NCBI GenBank assembly: GCA_036494465.1
Contig: DASXOJ010000176.1
Span: forward strand, 20,662-84,661
Direction: 5' to 3'
DNA length: 64,000 nucleotides
Source: CAJCJE01 sp036494465
GTDB taxonomy: Bacteria; Actinomycetota; Actinomycetes; Mycobacteriales; Pseudonocardiaceae
The position numbers and the translations under genes were made by a program. How positions within the stretch are numbered: the first letter of the stretch is position 1; each line of letters begins with the position of its first letter. Under the pieces are notes generated by a model. It made no database searches. It was not told where the DNA came from and saw only the letters and a list, made by a program, of their open reading frames with translations. Positions 55,941-64,000 of the stretch are shown here, piece after piece.

Positions 55941-57806
55941 ATGCCCACCCCGTCCGGTCCATCACCGGTCCAGCAACAGGCCAGCCGCCAACGGGTGCTG
56001 GACGCAGGCGAGCTGCGTGCGCTGATCGCCGAGGCGACCCACCTGGCCACGCCCGTCGCGGGCGCCGAGCCCGACAGCGACATCATTGTCTTCGCAAGGA
56101 AACGCCTGAAGCAGTCCGTGTTGCGGCCGTGGGCGATCGCGCTGACCCGGTTCCCGGACGCTGGCGCCGATGCCAATGGTTCAACCACTGACGCTCAGAC
56201 GAGCGCGGACGACTCGTTCGACGACCGGCTCTGGGCACTGGCCCAGCGCGCCACCGGTTCGCTCGTGCAGGCGCCGGAAGAACACCTCGAAGCGACGGCA
56301 GCGTTGCAGGCGTGTGCTTTTCACATCGCCCAGCAGCACGACGAGAACGAGGCGCAGCGCCGCATCGACGTGTTGCGCGATCTGATGGCCGAATTGCCCA
56401 GGGTGATCAAAACCGCGCACAATGGTCCATACCTCGCCACTAACGTGCAGAACATGTGCGACTACCTCGGCGAACGGCTCACCACGCTGCCGCAGATGGC
56501 CCTGTGCCGGTGCGGCGCCTCGGAGAGCAAGCCGTTCTGCGACGGTTCGCACGCGGGCAACGGTTTCACCGACACCAAGTCCGACAGCCGGGTGCCCGAC
56601 AAGCGCGACACCTACGTCGGCCAGCAGGTGACGATCTTCGACAACCGCGGCATCTGCCAGCACTCCGGTTTCTGCACCGACCGGCTCGCCAGCGTCTTCC
56701 ACGCCGGCCAGGAGCCCTTCGTCGCGCCCAGCGGTGGCCGGATGGACGAAATCATCCGTGCCGTCCGCGACTGCCCCTCCGGGGCGCTCAGCTTCGCGCT
56801 GGACGGCGTGGAAGCGCGCGACCTGGTCGACCACGGCAACAAGCGCCCGCCGACCGTGGAAATCACCAAGGACGGCCCGTACCGGGTCTCCGGTGGCATT
56901 CCGCTGACCGACGGCGCGGACCAGGACGTGTCGAGGGCAACGGGTTCCTCGCGCGAGCACTACGCGCTGTGCCGCTGCGGCCAGTCCCAGAACAAGCCGT
57001 TCTGCAGCGGTATGCACTGGTACGTCGGCTTCCAGGACCCGGTGCCGGACGCCGAGAAGGAGCCCTCGATCTTCGAGTGGGCGGGCGGCCTGCCCGCGTT
57101 CACCCGGATGACCAGGATCTTCTACGAGAAGTACGTGCCAGCCGACCCGCTGCTGAGCGGCCTGTTCTCGAACATGTCCGCCGATCACCCCGAGCGTGTC
57201 GCCAAGTGGCTCTCCGAGGTGTTCTGCGGTCCGCACGCGTACAGCAGTGAGTACGGCGGCTACCCGCGCATGCTCTCCCAGCACATGGGCAAGCAGCTCC
57301 GCGAGGAGCAGCGAGCCCGCTGGGTGCAGCTGATCATGCAGTCCGCGCTGGACGCCGGTCTGCCCAACGACGCCGAGTTCCGCTCCGCCTTCGGTGCCTA
57401 CATCGAGTGGGGTTCGCGGCTCGCCGTGGAGAACTCGCAGACCGACTCCAAGCCGCCGCAGCACATGCCGATGCCGCACTGGGACTGGCGCACCTCGGCG
57501 GGCGCGCCAAGCTCCCGCATCTCCGCACTGGCCGACCGGGACGAGACCAAGAAGGAACCCGAGGTCGAACTGCCCGGCCCGGACGTGGCGCTCAGCTTCG
57601 CATCGCACATCAAGCACCTGTTCCGCGATCGCGACCGCGCGTCCATGACCTTCGTGTTCGACCTCTGGAAGTTCGAGGACGTCGACACGCACGCGGACGC
57701 CATCCTGGAGCGGCTGGCCAACGGCAGCATGCCCTGCGACGGCGCCTGGGCGCAGGAGAAGATCGACGTGTTCAAGCGCTGGATCGACTCGGGGAAGCCG
57801 GCATGA
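55941..57806 (+). CDS. CDGSH iron-sulfur / 4Fe-4S-like / globin fusion protein
   Basis: A 621-residue cytosolic protein; the ATG follows GAGGAGGGGCC. Order: an N-terminal helical domain of about 180 residues; a CDGSH motif (CRCGASESKPFCDGSH, about 190-206) for a 3Cys-1His 2Fe-2S cluster; a divergent ferredoxin-like segment (GICQHSGFCTDR ... RDCPSGAL, about 233-285); a second, altered CDGSH motif (CRCGQSQNKPFCSGMH, about 342-358); a truncated-hemoglobin-like domain (about 385-500, proximal His in RMLSQHMGK); and a C-terminal tail. This suggests an electron path from Fe-S clusters to heme, perhaps for NO or oxygen chemistry. Paired TetR sites lie upstream. Confidence 0.85.
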   Translation: MPTPSGPSPVQQQASRQRVLDAGELRALIAEATHLATPVAGAEPDSDIIVFARKRLKQSVLRPWAIALTRFPDAGADANGSTTDAQTSADDSFDDRLWALAQRATGSLVQAPEEHLEATAALQACAFHIAQQHDENEAQRRIDVLRDLMAELPRVIKTAHNGPYLATNVQNMCDYLGERLTTLPQMALCRCGASESKPFCDGSHAGNGFTDTKSDSRVPDKRDTYVGQQVTIFDNRGICQHSGFCTDRLASVFHAGQEPFVAPSGGRMDEIIRAVRDCPSGALSFALDGVEARDLVDHGNKRPPTVEITKDGPYRVSGGIPLTDGADQDVSRATGSSREHYALCRCGQSQNKPFCSGMHWYVGFQDPVPDAEKEPSIFEWAGGLPAFTRMTRIFYEKYVPADPLLSGLFSNMSADHPERVAKWLSEVFCGPHAYSSEYGGYPRMLSQHMGKQLREEQRARWVQLIMQSALDAGLPNDAEFRSAFGAYIEWGSRLAVENSQTDSKPPQHMPMPHWDWRTSAGAPSSRISALADRDETKKEPEVELPGPDVALSFASHIKHLFRDRDRASMTFVFDLWKFEDVDTHADAILERLANGSMPCDGAWAQEKIDVFKRWIDSGKPA

Positions 57807-57862
57807 CCGGCCACCTGGTCCCGTTGGCGGCAGCGGTTCCGCCGTGACTTGTTCGACGTGTG

Positions 57863-57896
57863 GCGGCGGCACGACGCAGACGAGCGTCGTGCCGCC
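57863..57896 (+). terminator. Hairpin after CDGSH-globin gene
   Basis: CGGCGGCACGACGC at 57863-57876 pairs perfectly with GCGTCGTGCCGCCG at 57883-57896, a 14-bp stem with a 6-base loop. No T tract. It lies 22 bases before the TMEM175-like ATG. Confidence 0.75.
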
Positions 57897-57917
57897 GAGT
57901 GCTGACGAGGTGGGGCC

Positions 57918-58586
57918 ATGAGTTCCTGGTGGGGCGGCAGCGCGGCCCGCGGCGACGCGGCGCGGCTGGAGGCGTTCAGCGACGGCGTGCTCGCGATCGC
58001 CATCACCCTGCTGATTCTGAACGTGCACGTAGAACCTGCGAAAGGCGAAAGCCTCGCGCACGCGCTTGGCCATGCCTGGCCGGAAATCGTCGCCTACGTC
58101 GCGAGTTTCCTGCAGATCGGCATCATGTGGGCCAACCACCACGCGCTGTTCCGCGTCGTGGGCAAGGTCGATCACGTGCTCCTGCTGCTGAACCTGCTGC
58201 TGCTCGGATTCGTCACGTTCCTGCCGCTGCCAACGCAGCTGGTCGCCGAACACACCGGCACCGACACCGACGCGAAGGTCGCGATGCTGGTCTACGGCCT
58301 GACGCTGGCCGGTTCGGCGATGTCGTTCAACCTCATCTGGCGCTACGCGGGCAGGCGCGGTCTGCTCGCGGACGCGGTGAGCCCCGAGTTCTGCCGCGAT
58401 GTCGACATCCGTTACCTGGCCGGGTTGTGCGGCTACATCTTCGCCGCCGCGCTCGCGTTCGTGCTGCCGTGGCTGACCCTTGCGGTGACCGCGCTGCTGG
58501 CGCTGGTGTTCCTGCTCGGCCCGTCCCCGCGCGCGCCGATCGCCGACGACGAACTCGCCGACGAGCAACTCGTCGAGGAGCCCTGA
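57918..58586 (+). CDS. TMEM175-family (DUF1211) potassium channel-like protein
   Basis: A 222-residue membrane protein. The first helix carries the family signature RLEAFSDGVLAIAITLLIL (FSD motif), followed by further helices including YVASFLQIGIMWANHHALF, HVLLLLNLLLLGFVTFLPL, MLVYGLTLAGSAMSFN and the C-terminal pair. Bacterial TMEM175 proteins are tetrameric potassium-leak channels with one six-helix repeat, and the length here matches. The ATG follows GAGGTGGGGCC. It is separated from the previous gene by a hairpin. Confidence 0.9.
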   Translation: MSSWWGGSAARGDAARLEAFSDGVLAIAITLLILNVHVEPAKGESLAHALGHAWPEIVAYVASFLQIGIMWANHHALFRVVGKVDHVLLLLNLLLLGFVTFLPLPTQLVAEHTGTDTDAKVAMLVYGLTLAGSAMSFNLIWRYAGRRGLLADAVSPEFCRDVDIRYLAGLCGYIFAAALAFVLPWLTLAVTALLALVFLLGPSPRAPIADDELADEQLVEEP

Positions 58587-59143
58587 CACCAAGAAAACAC
58601 CAAGGATTCGTCACGGAAGGAGGAGCGACCATCGAACGATCTCAACGTGAACGCAGAAATGTATCACGCGTTGAGTTAATGTGAAGGCGCTCATTGGTCG
58701 TGTCCCGGCCGCGCGTGCGAGTTCTCGTCACGCGTGGTCTTGTCGCGCACCAATGATTTCTCCGATGGGCGGATTATGTATCCTATGAAAACAACTTGTT
58801 ACACCAGGTTGGCCACTGGGGGCAAGTTTATTCGCGGAATAATCCGAAAATCCATGGTCCACACGGGACGGTTCCTGAGCTGCGCACTACTGCAGACTGA
58901 TCGGTTTGTCAGTACGCGGGAACTATTTTCCGGTAGCGGAAGTTCGACTCAATGTCACGACATTTTGCAGGTCACCAACAATCTGCGGTTTTCCGTGGTC
59001 CATCTTGGTGAACTTATCGGAGGAGGTTCCGCACTCCGTTAACTCTCGGTTGCTGCTCGTTGGTACGGCCGGGTACAAACTTTCGTGGGTGGGCACCAGC
59101 AAGAAGCCATGAAACTGACAGCAGGGGCCCTGGGGCTGGGGGC
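58587..59143. other. AT-richer intergenic region, no gene supported
   Basis: About 550 bases of clearly lower GC content. One plus-strand frame (58734-59042) is open but has rare-codon-rich, featureless sequence and no ribosome site. The lower GC content next to a transposase-derived gene suggests acquired or non-coding regulatory DNA. I found no terminal repeats or other structure of note. Confidence 0.5.
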
Positions 59144-60574
59144 ATGATGAATGAAACCAGTAAAGTCGAAGAGATCGCCGTCCAGCGGCTGAGCGACTAT
59201 TGCGAGTTCGTACTGGGCTCGCTGAGCAGAGTCGATCAGCGCCGGTTGGGCGAGATCTACATCCGCGGTCTGCTTACCGTCGAAGGCAGGCGTTCGATCA
59301 AGCAGATCGCGGCCGAGATCGGAGGTTCTTCCGACCAGTCGTTACAGCAGTTCGTGAACCAGAGTCCGTGGGATCCGCAACCGGTGCGACAACGGGTTGC
59401 CGAGGTCATGGCGGACGTACTGAAGCCAGAAGCATGGATCCTCGACGAGATCGCCTTCACCAAGCACGGCCAGCACTCCGCGGCCACCGAGCGACAGTTC
59501 GTGCCGTCCCGGGGCCGGGTGGCCAACTGCCAGCTGGGCGCAGTCGCACTGCTGGCCTGCCAGCACGCGAACGTGCCGGTCAACTGGCGGCTGGCGATCC
59601 CGCCGTCGTGGGACGTGGACACGCACCGGCGGTCACGTGCACACATCCCGTCCGACCAGCGGCACCGGCCGTACTGGTACTACCAGGTCGAGATGCTCGA
59701 CGACATGCTCGGTGAATGGGGCATCTCGCTTGCCCCGGTCATCGTCGACGCGACCTACCACAAGACCGCGGTCTATCCACTGCTCACCGCGTTGGAAAAC
59801 CGTGGCCTGGAATACCTGGTCGAAGTCAGCGGTGGCGTACCGGCGTGCTGGCGGCCCGCGACGGGCCGCGCGAACGGGCACGTCAACGGGCATGTCAACG
59901 GGCATGTCAACGGTCACGCCGCAACCAACGGAGCGAACGGCGCGACCAACGGCTACGCGCAGGCAGGCGGAGCAAGCGGTTACACCAACGGCTACGCCAC
60001 CGTCACCGCGACCCCGCGACCGCACATGCCACCTGGGCATCTGCAGTCCGCGACCTTGGCCGAACTGACCGCGCTGATCGGTCCCGCCGACCGCACCACG
60101 GTCGCCTGGACCGCGCCGAGCGGCCACACCATGCGCTCGCAGTTCGTCACATTGCCGGTGTGGGCACCACCGCCGACCGACCGCACCCGACTGGGCGCGC
60201 GGCCGACGGAGGCGCCCCGGACCGTCCTCGTCGAATGGGCGCTCGGTGGCCGGACACCGCGTGCCTACTGGTTGACCAACATGAACGACCGGCCGGTCAG
60301 CGAACTCGCCGACCTGGCCAAACTGCGGCCGTGGGTCCGCTACGAGTTGGACAACCTCACCACATCGCTCGGGCTCGGGCACCACGAAGGCCGATCCTTC
60401 GTCGGATGGCACCACCACGTGACGTTGGTGTCCGTGGCACACGCATTCCAGGTGCTCAACGCGCTGAGCGCCGAATCGGAGCCGATAGTGCCCACCCACC
60501 ATCGGCAGCCGCCGCGCCGGCACTCGGTTGTCCGCTCGGCGCCACCCAGGCGCTGGCACAACCAGTACCGGTGA
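59144..60574 (+). CDS. IS701-like transposase-derived protein with NGHV repeats
   Basis: A 476-residue DDE-type protein (ATG at 59144 or 59147). The N-terminal part has SSDQSLQQFVNQSPWDPQPV, typical of IS701-like transposases. The catalytic segments are present but altered: WILDEIAFTKHG (usually DDTGFPKxG), VIVDATYHKT (usually DAGYG) and HHEGRSFVGWHHHVTLV. A low-complexity insert with NGHV repeats and NGxxNG runs (about residues 244-285) is not normal for transposases. I see no terminal inverted repeats, and an NTF2-like gene follows 50 bases later with its own ribosome site. A domesticated, perhaps DNA-binding, role is inferred. Confidence 0.75.
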   Translation: MMNETSKVEEIAVQRLSDYCEFVLGSLSRVDQRRLGEIYIRGLLTVEGRRSIKQIAAEIGGSSDQSLQQFVNQSPWDPQPVRQRVAEVMADVLKPEAWILDEIAFTKHGQHSAATERQFVPSRGRVANCQLGAVALLACQHANVPVNWRLAIPPSWDVDTHRRSRAHIPSDQRHRPYWYYQVEMLDDMLGEWGISLAPVIVDATYHKTAVYPLLTALENRGLEYLVEVSGGVPACWRPATGRANGHVNGHVNGHVNGHAATNGANGATNGYAQAGGASGYTNGYATVTATPRPHMPPGHLQSATLAELTALIGPADRTTVAWTAPSGHTMRSQFVTLPVWAPPPTDRTRLGARPTEAPRTVLVEWALGGRTPRAYWLTNMNDRPVSELADLAKLRPWVRYELDNLTTSLGLGHHEGRSFVGWHHHVTLVSVAHAFQVLNALSAESEPIVPTHHRQPPRRHSVVRSAPPRRWHNQYR

Positions 60575-60624
60575 CGGGGGACCGGCACCACCGCACCATC
60601 GCCGATTCACGCTAGGAGACCGCA

Positions 60625-60966
60625 ATGACCAGTGTTCCGCAGGAGTTTTTGGACCAGCAGGTGAAGCTGCTCGAAGCAGGCGACACCGCCGGTCTCGCCC
60701 AGCGTTACGCCGAGGACGCCACCTTCGCCCGGTTCGACCGGATCGCCAACGGCCGCGCCGAGATCAAGCAGCTCTTCGACGACTACATCGCGGAAAACCC
60801 GCAGATCACCGCCATGGACGCGTTGCAGATGACCGACGACCTGATCCTCTACCAGGCCGCGGAGGAACTGTCCGGCAAGCTCACCACCGCCGTCGGCACC
60901 CTCATCTTCCGCGACGGCCTGGTCTGGCGGCAGACCGTCGCCTTCGTCGCACACCGGCCCGCCTGA
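60625..60966 (+). CDS. NTF2/SnoaL-like small protein
   Basis: A 113-residue NTF2-like protein after TAGGAGACCGCA. FLDQQVKLLEAGDTAGLAQRYAEDATFA forms the first helices and ends in a curved sheet (LIFRDGLVWRQTVAFV). Such proteins bind or isomerise small hydrophobic molecules. It lies 50 bases downstream of the transposase-derived gene and may be co-transcribed with it. A terminator hairpin follows. Confidence 0.85.
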   Translation: MTSVPQEFLDQQVKLLEAGDTAGLAQRYAEDATFARFDRIANGRAEIKQLFDDYIAENPQITAMDALQMTDDLILYQAAEELSGKLTTAVGTLIFRDGLVWRQTVAFVAHRPA

Positions 60967-60981
60967 GGCCACGCAGCACCC

Positions 60982-61010
60982 AGCCCCGCCGACTCCGGTT
61001 CGGCGGGGCT
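60982..61010. terminator. Bidirectional terminator
   Basis: AGCCCCGCCG at 60982-60991 and CGGCGGGGCT at 61001-61010 form a perfect 10-bp stem between convergent genes. Confidence 0.8.
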
Positions 61011-61019
61011 GTTCCATCC

Positions 61020-62705
61020 TCAGAGCTGTGGCGCAGGCAGTTCGATCCCGCTCAGGCCGGAGTAGATGACGAACCGGAACGCGCCGATGTTCACATTGCG
61101 CTGCACCAACCGCTCCAGCGTCTGCTGGCGCAGCTGGGACAGTGCGGGATCGCCGGGGTGCCGTGCCAGGGCATGATCGACAAGGCGTAGCGCGACCGGC
61201 AGGTGGTCGCGGTCGACCAGGGCACGCACGACCTCGGCGTGCCGGACCGGGTCGCCATCGGCCAGCAGGTCCAGTGCCAGCGCCCACTCGTCGGGGAAGA
61301 TGTGTTCGACGCCTTCGCCGTCGGCCTGCCAGTAACCGGTGTGCTGCCGGTGCGTCCGGTTGATCAGGCCATCGCGCAGCAGCAGGTAGGGCAGCACGGC
61401 GTCGGGGTGTTCGCGCAGCGACTCGGGCAGGTGGTTGCGGCGCAGGATCTCACCGAGCGTTCGCCAGTCACGCACATCGGCCCGCACCCGGTCGAGCAGC
61501 GACTCCAGGGCCGGACGCACGTGCGGGATGGTGTCGGCGGTGAAGTTCTCCGTCAGCGGCGGGTGCCCGTGGATGACGATCCTCGGTGCGAGCCGCTCCA
61601 CCGCGCGCATGCCCTCGATCAGGCCCTCGGGCGAGCCTTCCGCGAAGAACGGCGCGCCAAGGTAGGGCATCATGATGTCGCCGACGAACAGCACGCCCCG
61701 ATCCGGCAGGTGGACCAGCAGCGCGTCGTCGGTTTCCCCGCCGCTGACCGGAATCAGCGCCACGTCCAGCTCACCGATGCGCAGTATGGTCGGCGCGTCG
61801 ATCAGCTGGTCCGGCTCGGAATCCAGGCCACGCGGAGTTTCCCCGGCAGGCAGGAACCGGGAGAACGGCACGCTGTCCCGGTCCTCGTGGTGCAGGTTGG
61901 ACCTGGCCACGACCCTGGTTTCCGGCCCCCGCAACGCGCTCAGCCCGCCCACGTGATCCCAGTGCCCGTGCGTGATCAACACGTGCGTGATCGGATCGGT
62001 GCTGATCGCGCGGTAGGCGGCGAGCGCGTCGGCCGCGTTGCCCGGGGTGCCACCCGCGTCGATGGCGATCACCCCGGCTCCGGTGTGGACGAACGCGATG
62101 TCCGAGAAACCGAAGCCCTGCGCGACATGCACGCCATCGGCCACCTCGACCAGGCGCGGCGGAACGAACTGGAACCCGGCTTCGTCAGTGACCCAGAAGT
62201 CCACGGCCAGCAGCGACTCGTGCCGCTCGGTCCCCACCTTCTCCTTCGCTCGTTGCGCATCCTCGGGCCGGCCCGCAACCGCGTAGAGCTTGGCCAGGCC
62301 ATGATAGGCGGAGCGGCGCAGCCCCGGCGGGAACCGGTCAGGCAGCGCGACCACCAGTTCCAGATCGGCGATGCCTTCGACGATCCCGGCCTGCGCGCGC
62401 ACGATGCCGCGCAGGTAGTTCGGCACGCCGACCTCCCTGGCCACTGCGTCGTCCAATGTGGTCAGTGCGTCGCCGATCCGGCCGTCCATTCTGGACAGCG
62501 CGACGCCCGCGATCGCCAGTGGCAGGCCCCGATCCGGATTCTCGTGGCTGATCTTGTCGAACAGCTCGTATGCCTCGTCGTGGCGACCGGCGGCGAGCAA
62601 CTGGTTCATCAGCACCAGCAACACCCGGGGCGACGGGTTCGGCCAGGTGGCCGCCTCGCGCAGGCCGTCGATCTCGTGGCTGGGGGCAAAGGGAATGGTC
62701 ATCAT
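61020..62705 (-). CDS. Metallo-beta-lactamase-fold hydrolase with N-terminal helical repeats
   Basis: A 561-residue protein. Residues 1-165 are TPR-like helices (VLLVLMNQLLAAGRHDEAYELFDKI). Next comes an MBL domain with THGHWDHVGG near residue 245 (HxHxDH), SGGETDDALLVHLPDRGVLFVGD, and HGHPPL, giving the dinuclear metal site. The C-terminal 150 residues resemble the dimerisation part of alkylsulfatase-like MBL proteins. The substrate is unknown. Its start overlaps the SDR stop by 4 bases (ATGA), so it is the third gene of the MarR-SDR-MBL operon. Confidence 0.83.
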   Translation of the reverse strand: MMTIPFAPSHEIDGLREAATWPNPSPRVLLVLMNQLLAAGRHDEAYELFDKISHENPDRGLPLAIAGVALSRMDGRIGDALTTLDDAVAREVGVPNYLRGIVRAQAGIVEGIADLELVVALPDRFPPGLRRSAYHGLAKLYAVAGRPEDAQRAKEKVGTERHESLLAVDFWVTDEAGFQFVPPRLVEVADGVHVAQGFGFSDIAFVHTGAGVIAIDAGGTPGNAADALAAYRAISTDPITHVLITHGHWDHVGGLSALRGPETRVVARSNLHHEDRDSVPFSRFLPAGETPRGLDSEPDQLIDAPTILRIGELDVALIPVSGGETDDALLVHLPDRGVLFVGDIMMPYLGAPFFAEGSPEGLIEGMRAVERLAPRIVIHGHPPLTENFTADTIPHVRPALESLLDRVRADVRDWRTLGEILRRNHLPESLREHPDAVLPYLLLRDGLINRTHRQHTGYWQADGEGVEHIFPDEWALALDLLADGDPVRHAEVVRALVDRDHLPVALRLVDHALARHPGDPALSQLRQQTLERLVQRNVNIGAFRFVIYSGLSGIELPAPQL

Positions 62706-63556
62706 GACACTCCAATAGTTTCGTGGTAGGTCTTTCCCCTGCTCATCCCGAGCAGCGCCGCGATGGACCGGCGAGTGAGCGCGGTCGCGATCAGGTCGCC
62801 GAGCGACGGCGACACGGCCTCGCCGAACAGGAGCATGTTCGCCATGCGCGGCAACACGACCCGTCGCCTGCGATGCCGGACCGCGCCCACCACGGCCCGC
62901 GCGACGTCGGCAGGCGAGAGTGGCGTCATGTGCCGGAACGGGGGCGGCATCTCGGTCTCGTCGGCATCGCGCAGCAGGTCGGTCGCGGTCAGCGCGGGAT
63001 AGATCACCGAGACCCCGATGCCGCTGCCGGACAGTTCCTGCCGAAGGCTGTCCGAGATCGCGGAAACCCCGTGCATCACCACCGCGTACGAGCCGAATCG
63101 CGCGAACGCCTTGCGCCCCATGACAGACGACATGTTGACGATCGCTCCCGACCGCTGTCGCCGGAAGATCGGCAGCACCTGCTGGGTGACGTCGACCATG
63201 CCGAACAGGCTCGCGCGCAACGTCTGGTGCACGTTGTCGGCGAAGTCCGCCGATCCGACCTCGCCCACCTTGCCGATCCCGGCATTGTTCACCAGCACAT
63301 CGATCCGCCCGAACTCGTTCATCGCGGTGTCGACCAGAGCGGTCACCGCATCGTGCGACGTCACGTCGGTCTGGACGGACAACACCTGGCCACCGAGCGC
63401 GCGAACTTCCTCAGCCACCTCGGCCAGTCGCTCGGCCGACCGGGCGGCCAGGACCAGCGCCGCACCCTCCCGGGCGAACGCCAGCGCGACGGCCCGTCCG
63501 ATTCCGCGTGACGCACCCGTGACCAGGACGACCTTGCCCGTGAAGTGCACGCTCAT
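62702..63556 (-). CDS. SDR-family protein lacking the catalytic lysine
   Basis: A 284-residue classical short-chain dehydrogenase. VTGASRGIGRAVA binds the cofactor, VNNAGIG is intact, and NMSSVMG holds the catalytic Ser. The active-site YxxxK appears as YAVVM, Met in place of Lys, which normally lowers the Tyr pKa. The substrate loop and C-terminus look normal. It may be inactive as an oxidoreductase or use another base. GAAGGGAAA is upstream of the ATG at 63556. It is the middle gene of the MarR operon. Confidence 0.85.
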   Translation of the reverse strand: MSVHFTGKVVLVTGASRGIGRAVALAFAREGAALVLAARSAERLAEVAEEVRALGGQVLSVQTDVTSHDAVTALVDTAMNEFGRIDVLVNNAGIGKVGEVGSADFADNVHQTLRASLFGMVDVTQQVLPIFRRQRSGAIVNMSSVMGRKAFARFGSYAVVMHGVSAISDSLRQELSGSGIGVSVIYPALTATDLLRDADETEMPPPFRHMTPLSPADVARAVVGAVRHRRRRVVLPRMANMLLFGEAVSPSLGDLIATALTRRSIAALLGMSRGKTYHETIGVS

Positions 63557-63573
63557 CAGGTTTCCCTTCTTGA

Positions 63574-63583
63574 TGTATATACA
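63574..63583. promoter_or_regulatory. MarR-type operator upstream of SDR gene
   Basis: TGTATATACA, a perfect 10-bp palindrome (extended form TTGATGTATATACAACAT), lies 18 bases upstream of the SDR start, between the MarR stop and the SDR gene. Position and AT-rich core suit the adjacent MarR protein. Confidence 0.6.
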
Positions 63584-63625
63584 ACATTCATGGACGGCTC
63601 CGCCCGAGGTCGATCCTGTTCCGGT

Positions 63626-64000
63626 CTAGGCGTCCGGCGGATACCCCAGACCGCCCGCGATCTCGTGCAGCGTGTCCACGCCATTCGCGCCAAGCAGCTC
63701 AGTGGCCTGTTGCTGCGCCTGTCGCCACCGGGGCATCACCGACTCGATCTTGTCCCGGCCCGCGCTGGTGATCGCGACCTCTCGGATCCCCTTGGCATCC
63801 GAGGACACCGCCTCGATCCAGCCGTGCTTGAGCAGCAGGCCCACGTTCCGGCTGACCGTCGACCGCTCCAACTGCAAGATCTCGCCGAGTCGCGACGGCG
63901 GGCACGGCCCGGCCTTGCCCAGCGCGGCCAACAGGTTGACCTGGGCAATGGTGACACCGTGCTCGCCAAGGGCGCCGTCGTAGATGCCGGTGAGAGCTCG
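63626..64000 (-). CDS. MarR-family regulator, 5' end beyond window
   Basis: A partial gene: 124 codons are present and the frame is open through the right edge, so the N-terminus is missing. The visible part has EHGVTIAQVNLLAALGKAG, then PPSRLGEILQLERSTVSRNVGLL (recognition helix) and the wing KHGWIEAVSSDAKGIREVAI, ending LGYPPDA. It precedes the SDR and MBL genes on the same strand; the 69-base gap to the SDR gene contains a TGTATATACA palindrome. Confidence 0.88.
   Translation of the reverse strand, partial: RALTGIYDGALGEHGVTIAQVNLLAALGKAGPCPPSRLGEILQLERSTVSRNVGLLLKHGWIEAVSSDAKGIREVAITSAGRDKIESVMPRWRQAQQQATELLGANGVDTLHEIAGGLGYPPDA

Noticed and set aside
56181..58592. An 803-codon minus-strand frame opposite the CDGSH-globin and TMEM175-like genes
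   Set aside because: It runs antisense through two genes with clear motifs and two hairpins; its sequence has no recognisable domain.
58734..59042. A 102-codon plus-strand frame in the AT-richer gap
   Set aside because: No ribosome site, no motif and unusual codon use for this genome; treated as non-coding.

Overview
The window is high-GC actinobacterial chromosome. Long GC-rich shadow frames, GTG/TTG starts, many 4-bp start/stop overlaps, a conservon-type signalling operon, numerous LuxR/TetR/MarR regulators and secreted carbohydrate-active proteins all point to a filamentous actinomycete. The feruloyl-CoA hydratase/lyase and its ligase look very close to Amycolatopsis Ech and Fcs, so a member of the Pseudonocardiaceae is the best guess. 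No rRNA, tRNA or CRISPR array was seen.

Layout. 0-3 kb: a small Cys-rich protein, a secreted HNH-like protein, a PrmC-like methyltransferase and a secreted L,D-transpeptidase. 3.1-5.7 kb: an IS110-family element with a structured 5' leader (bridge-RNA candidate), abutting a decayed three-gene block. 5.7-13.1 kb: a giant secreted GH3 enzyme and a conservon (histidine kinase, roadblock, DUF742, GTPase). 13.3-20.4 kb: a degenerate nitrate-reductase-like protein, a large LuxR ATPase regulator, an orphan solute-binding lipoprotein and an RNase J-like metallo-beta-lactamase protein. 20.9-27.7 kb: a tightly coupled five-gene operon of cytochrome P450, PrnA-like tryptophan halogenase, FAD/NAD(P) oxidoreductase, adenylation-thiolation didomain and thioesterase, ending at a strong hairpin. 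This is the main candidate for an undescribed pathway. 28.7-31.9 kb: ech, an amidohydrolase and fcs for hydroxycinnamate catabolism, behind a perfect 16-bp inverted repeat. 31.9-38.5 kb: a tandem-domain secreted protease, a Fic protein preceded by a dense array of TTGGAGTTG repeats, MarR/MFS genes, and an alpha/beta hydrolase with an NTF2-like partner. 38.5-45 kb: a secreted beta-helix protein under LacI-type operators, a GxGYxYP protein, a StyA-like flavoprotein and an RDD membrane protein. 45-54.3 kb: an acidic repeat protein, a TPR protein next to a collapsed AAA ATPase gene, an M48 peptidase, MarR, a NarL-type two-component pair and HtpG. 54.4-64 kb: a TetR gene with five copies of one operator, a CDGSH/ferredoxin-like/globin fusion, a TMEM175-like channel, a transposase-derived protein with an NTF2-like partner, and a MarR-SDR-MBL operon cut by the window end.

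How the genes fit together. The halogenase operon has the parts to chlorinate tryptophan, activate an aromatic amino acid on a carrier protein, oxidise it there and release it hydrolytically. The logic resembles the stand-alone A-T/P450/TE modules of novobiocin, nikkomycin and echinomycin biosynthesis, but the P450 and A domain depart from consensus and no flavin reductase, MbtH protein or megasynthase is present. The ech/fcs block degrades plant phenolics, and the GH3, beta-helix and GxGYxYP proteins suggest plant-polymer use. All motif calls were made by eye, with no alignment or database search.
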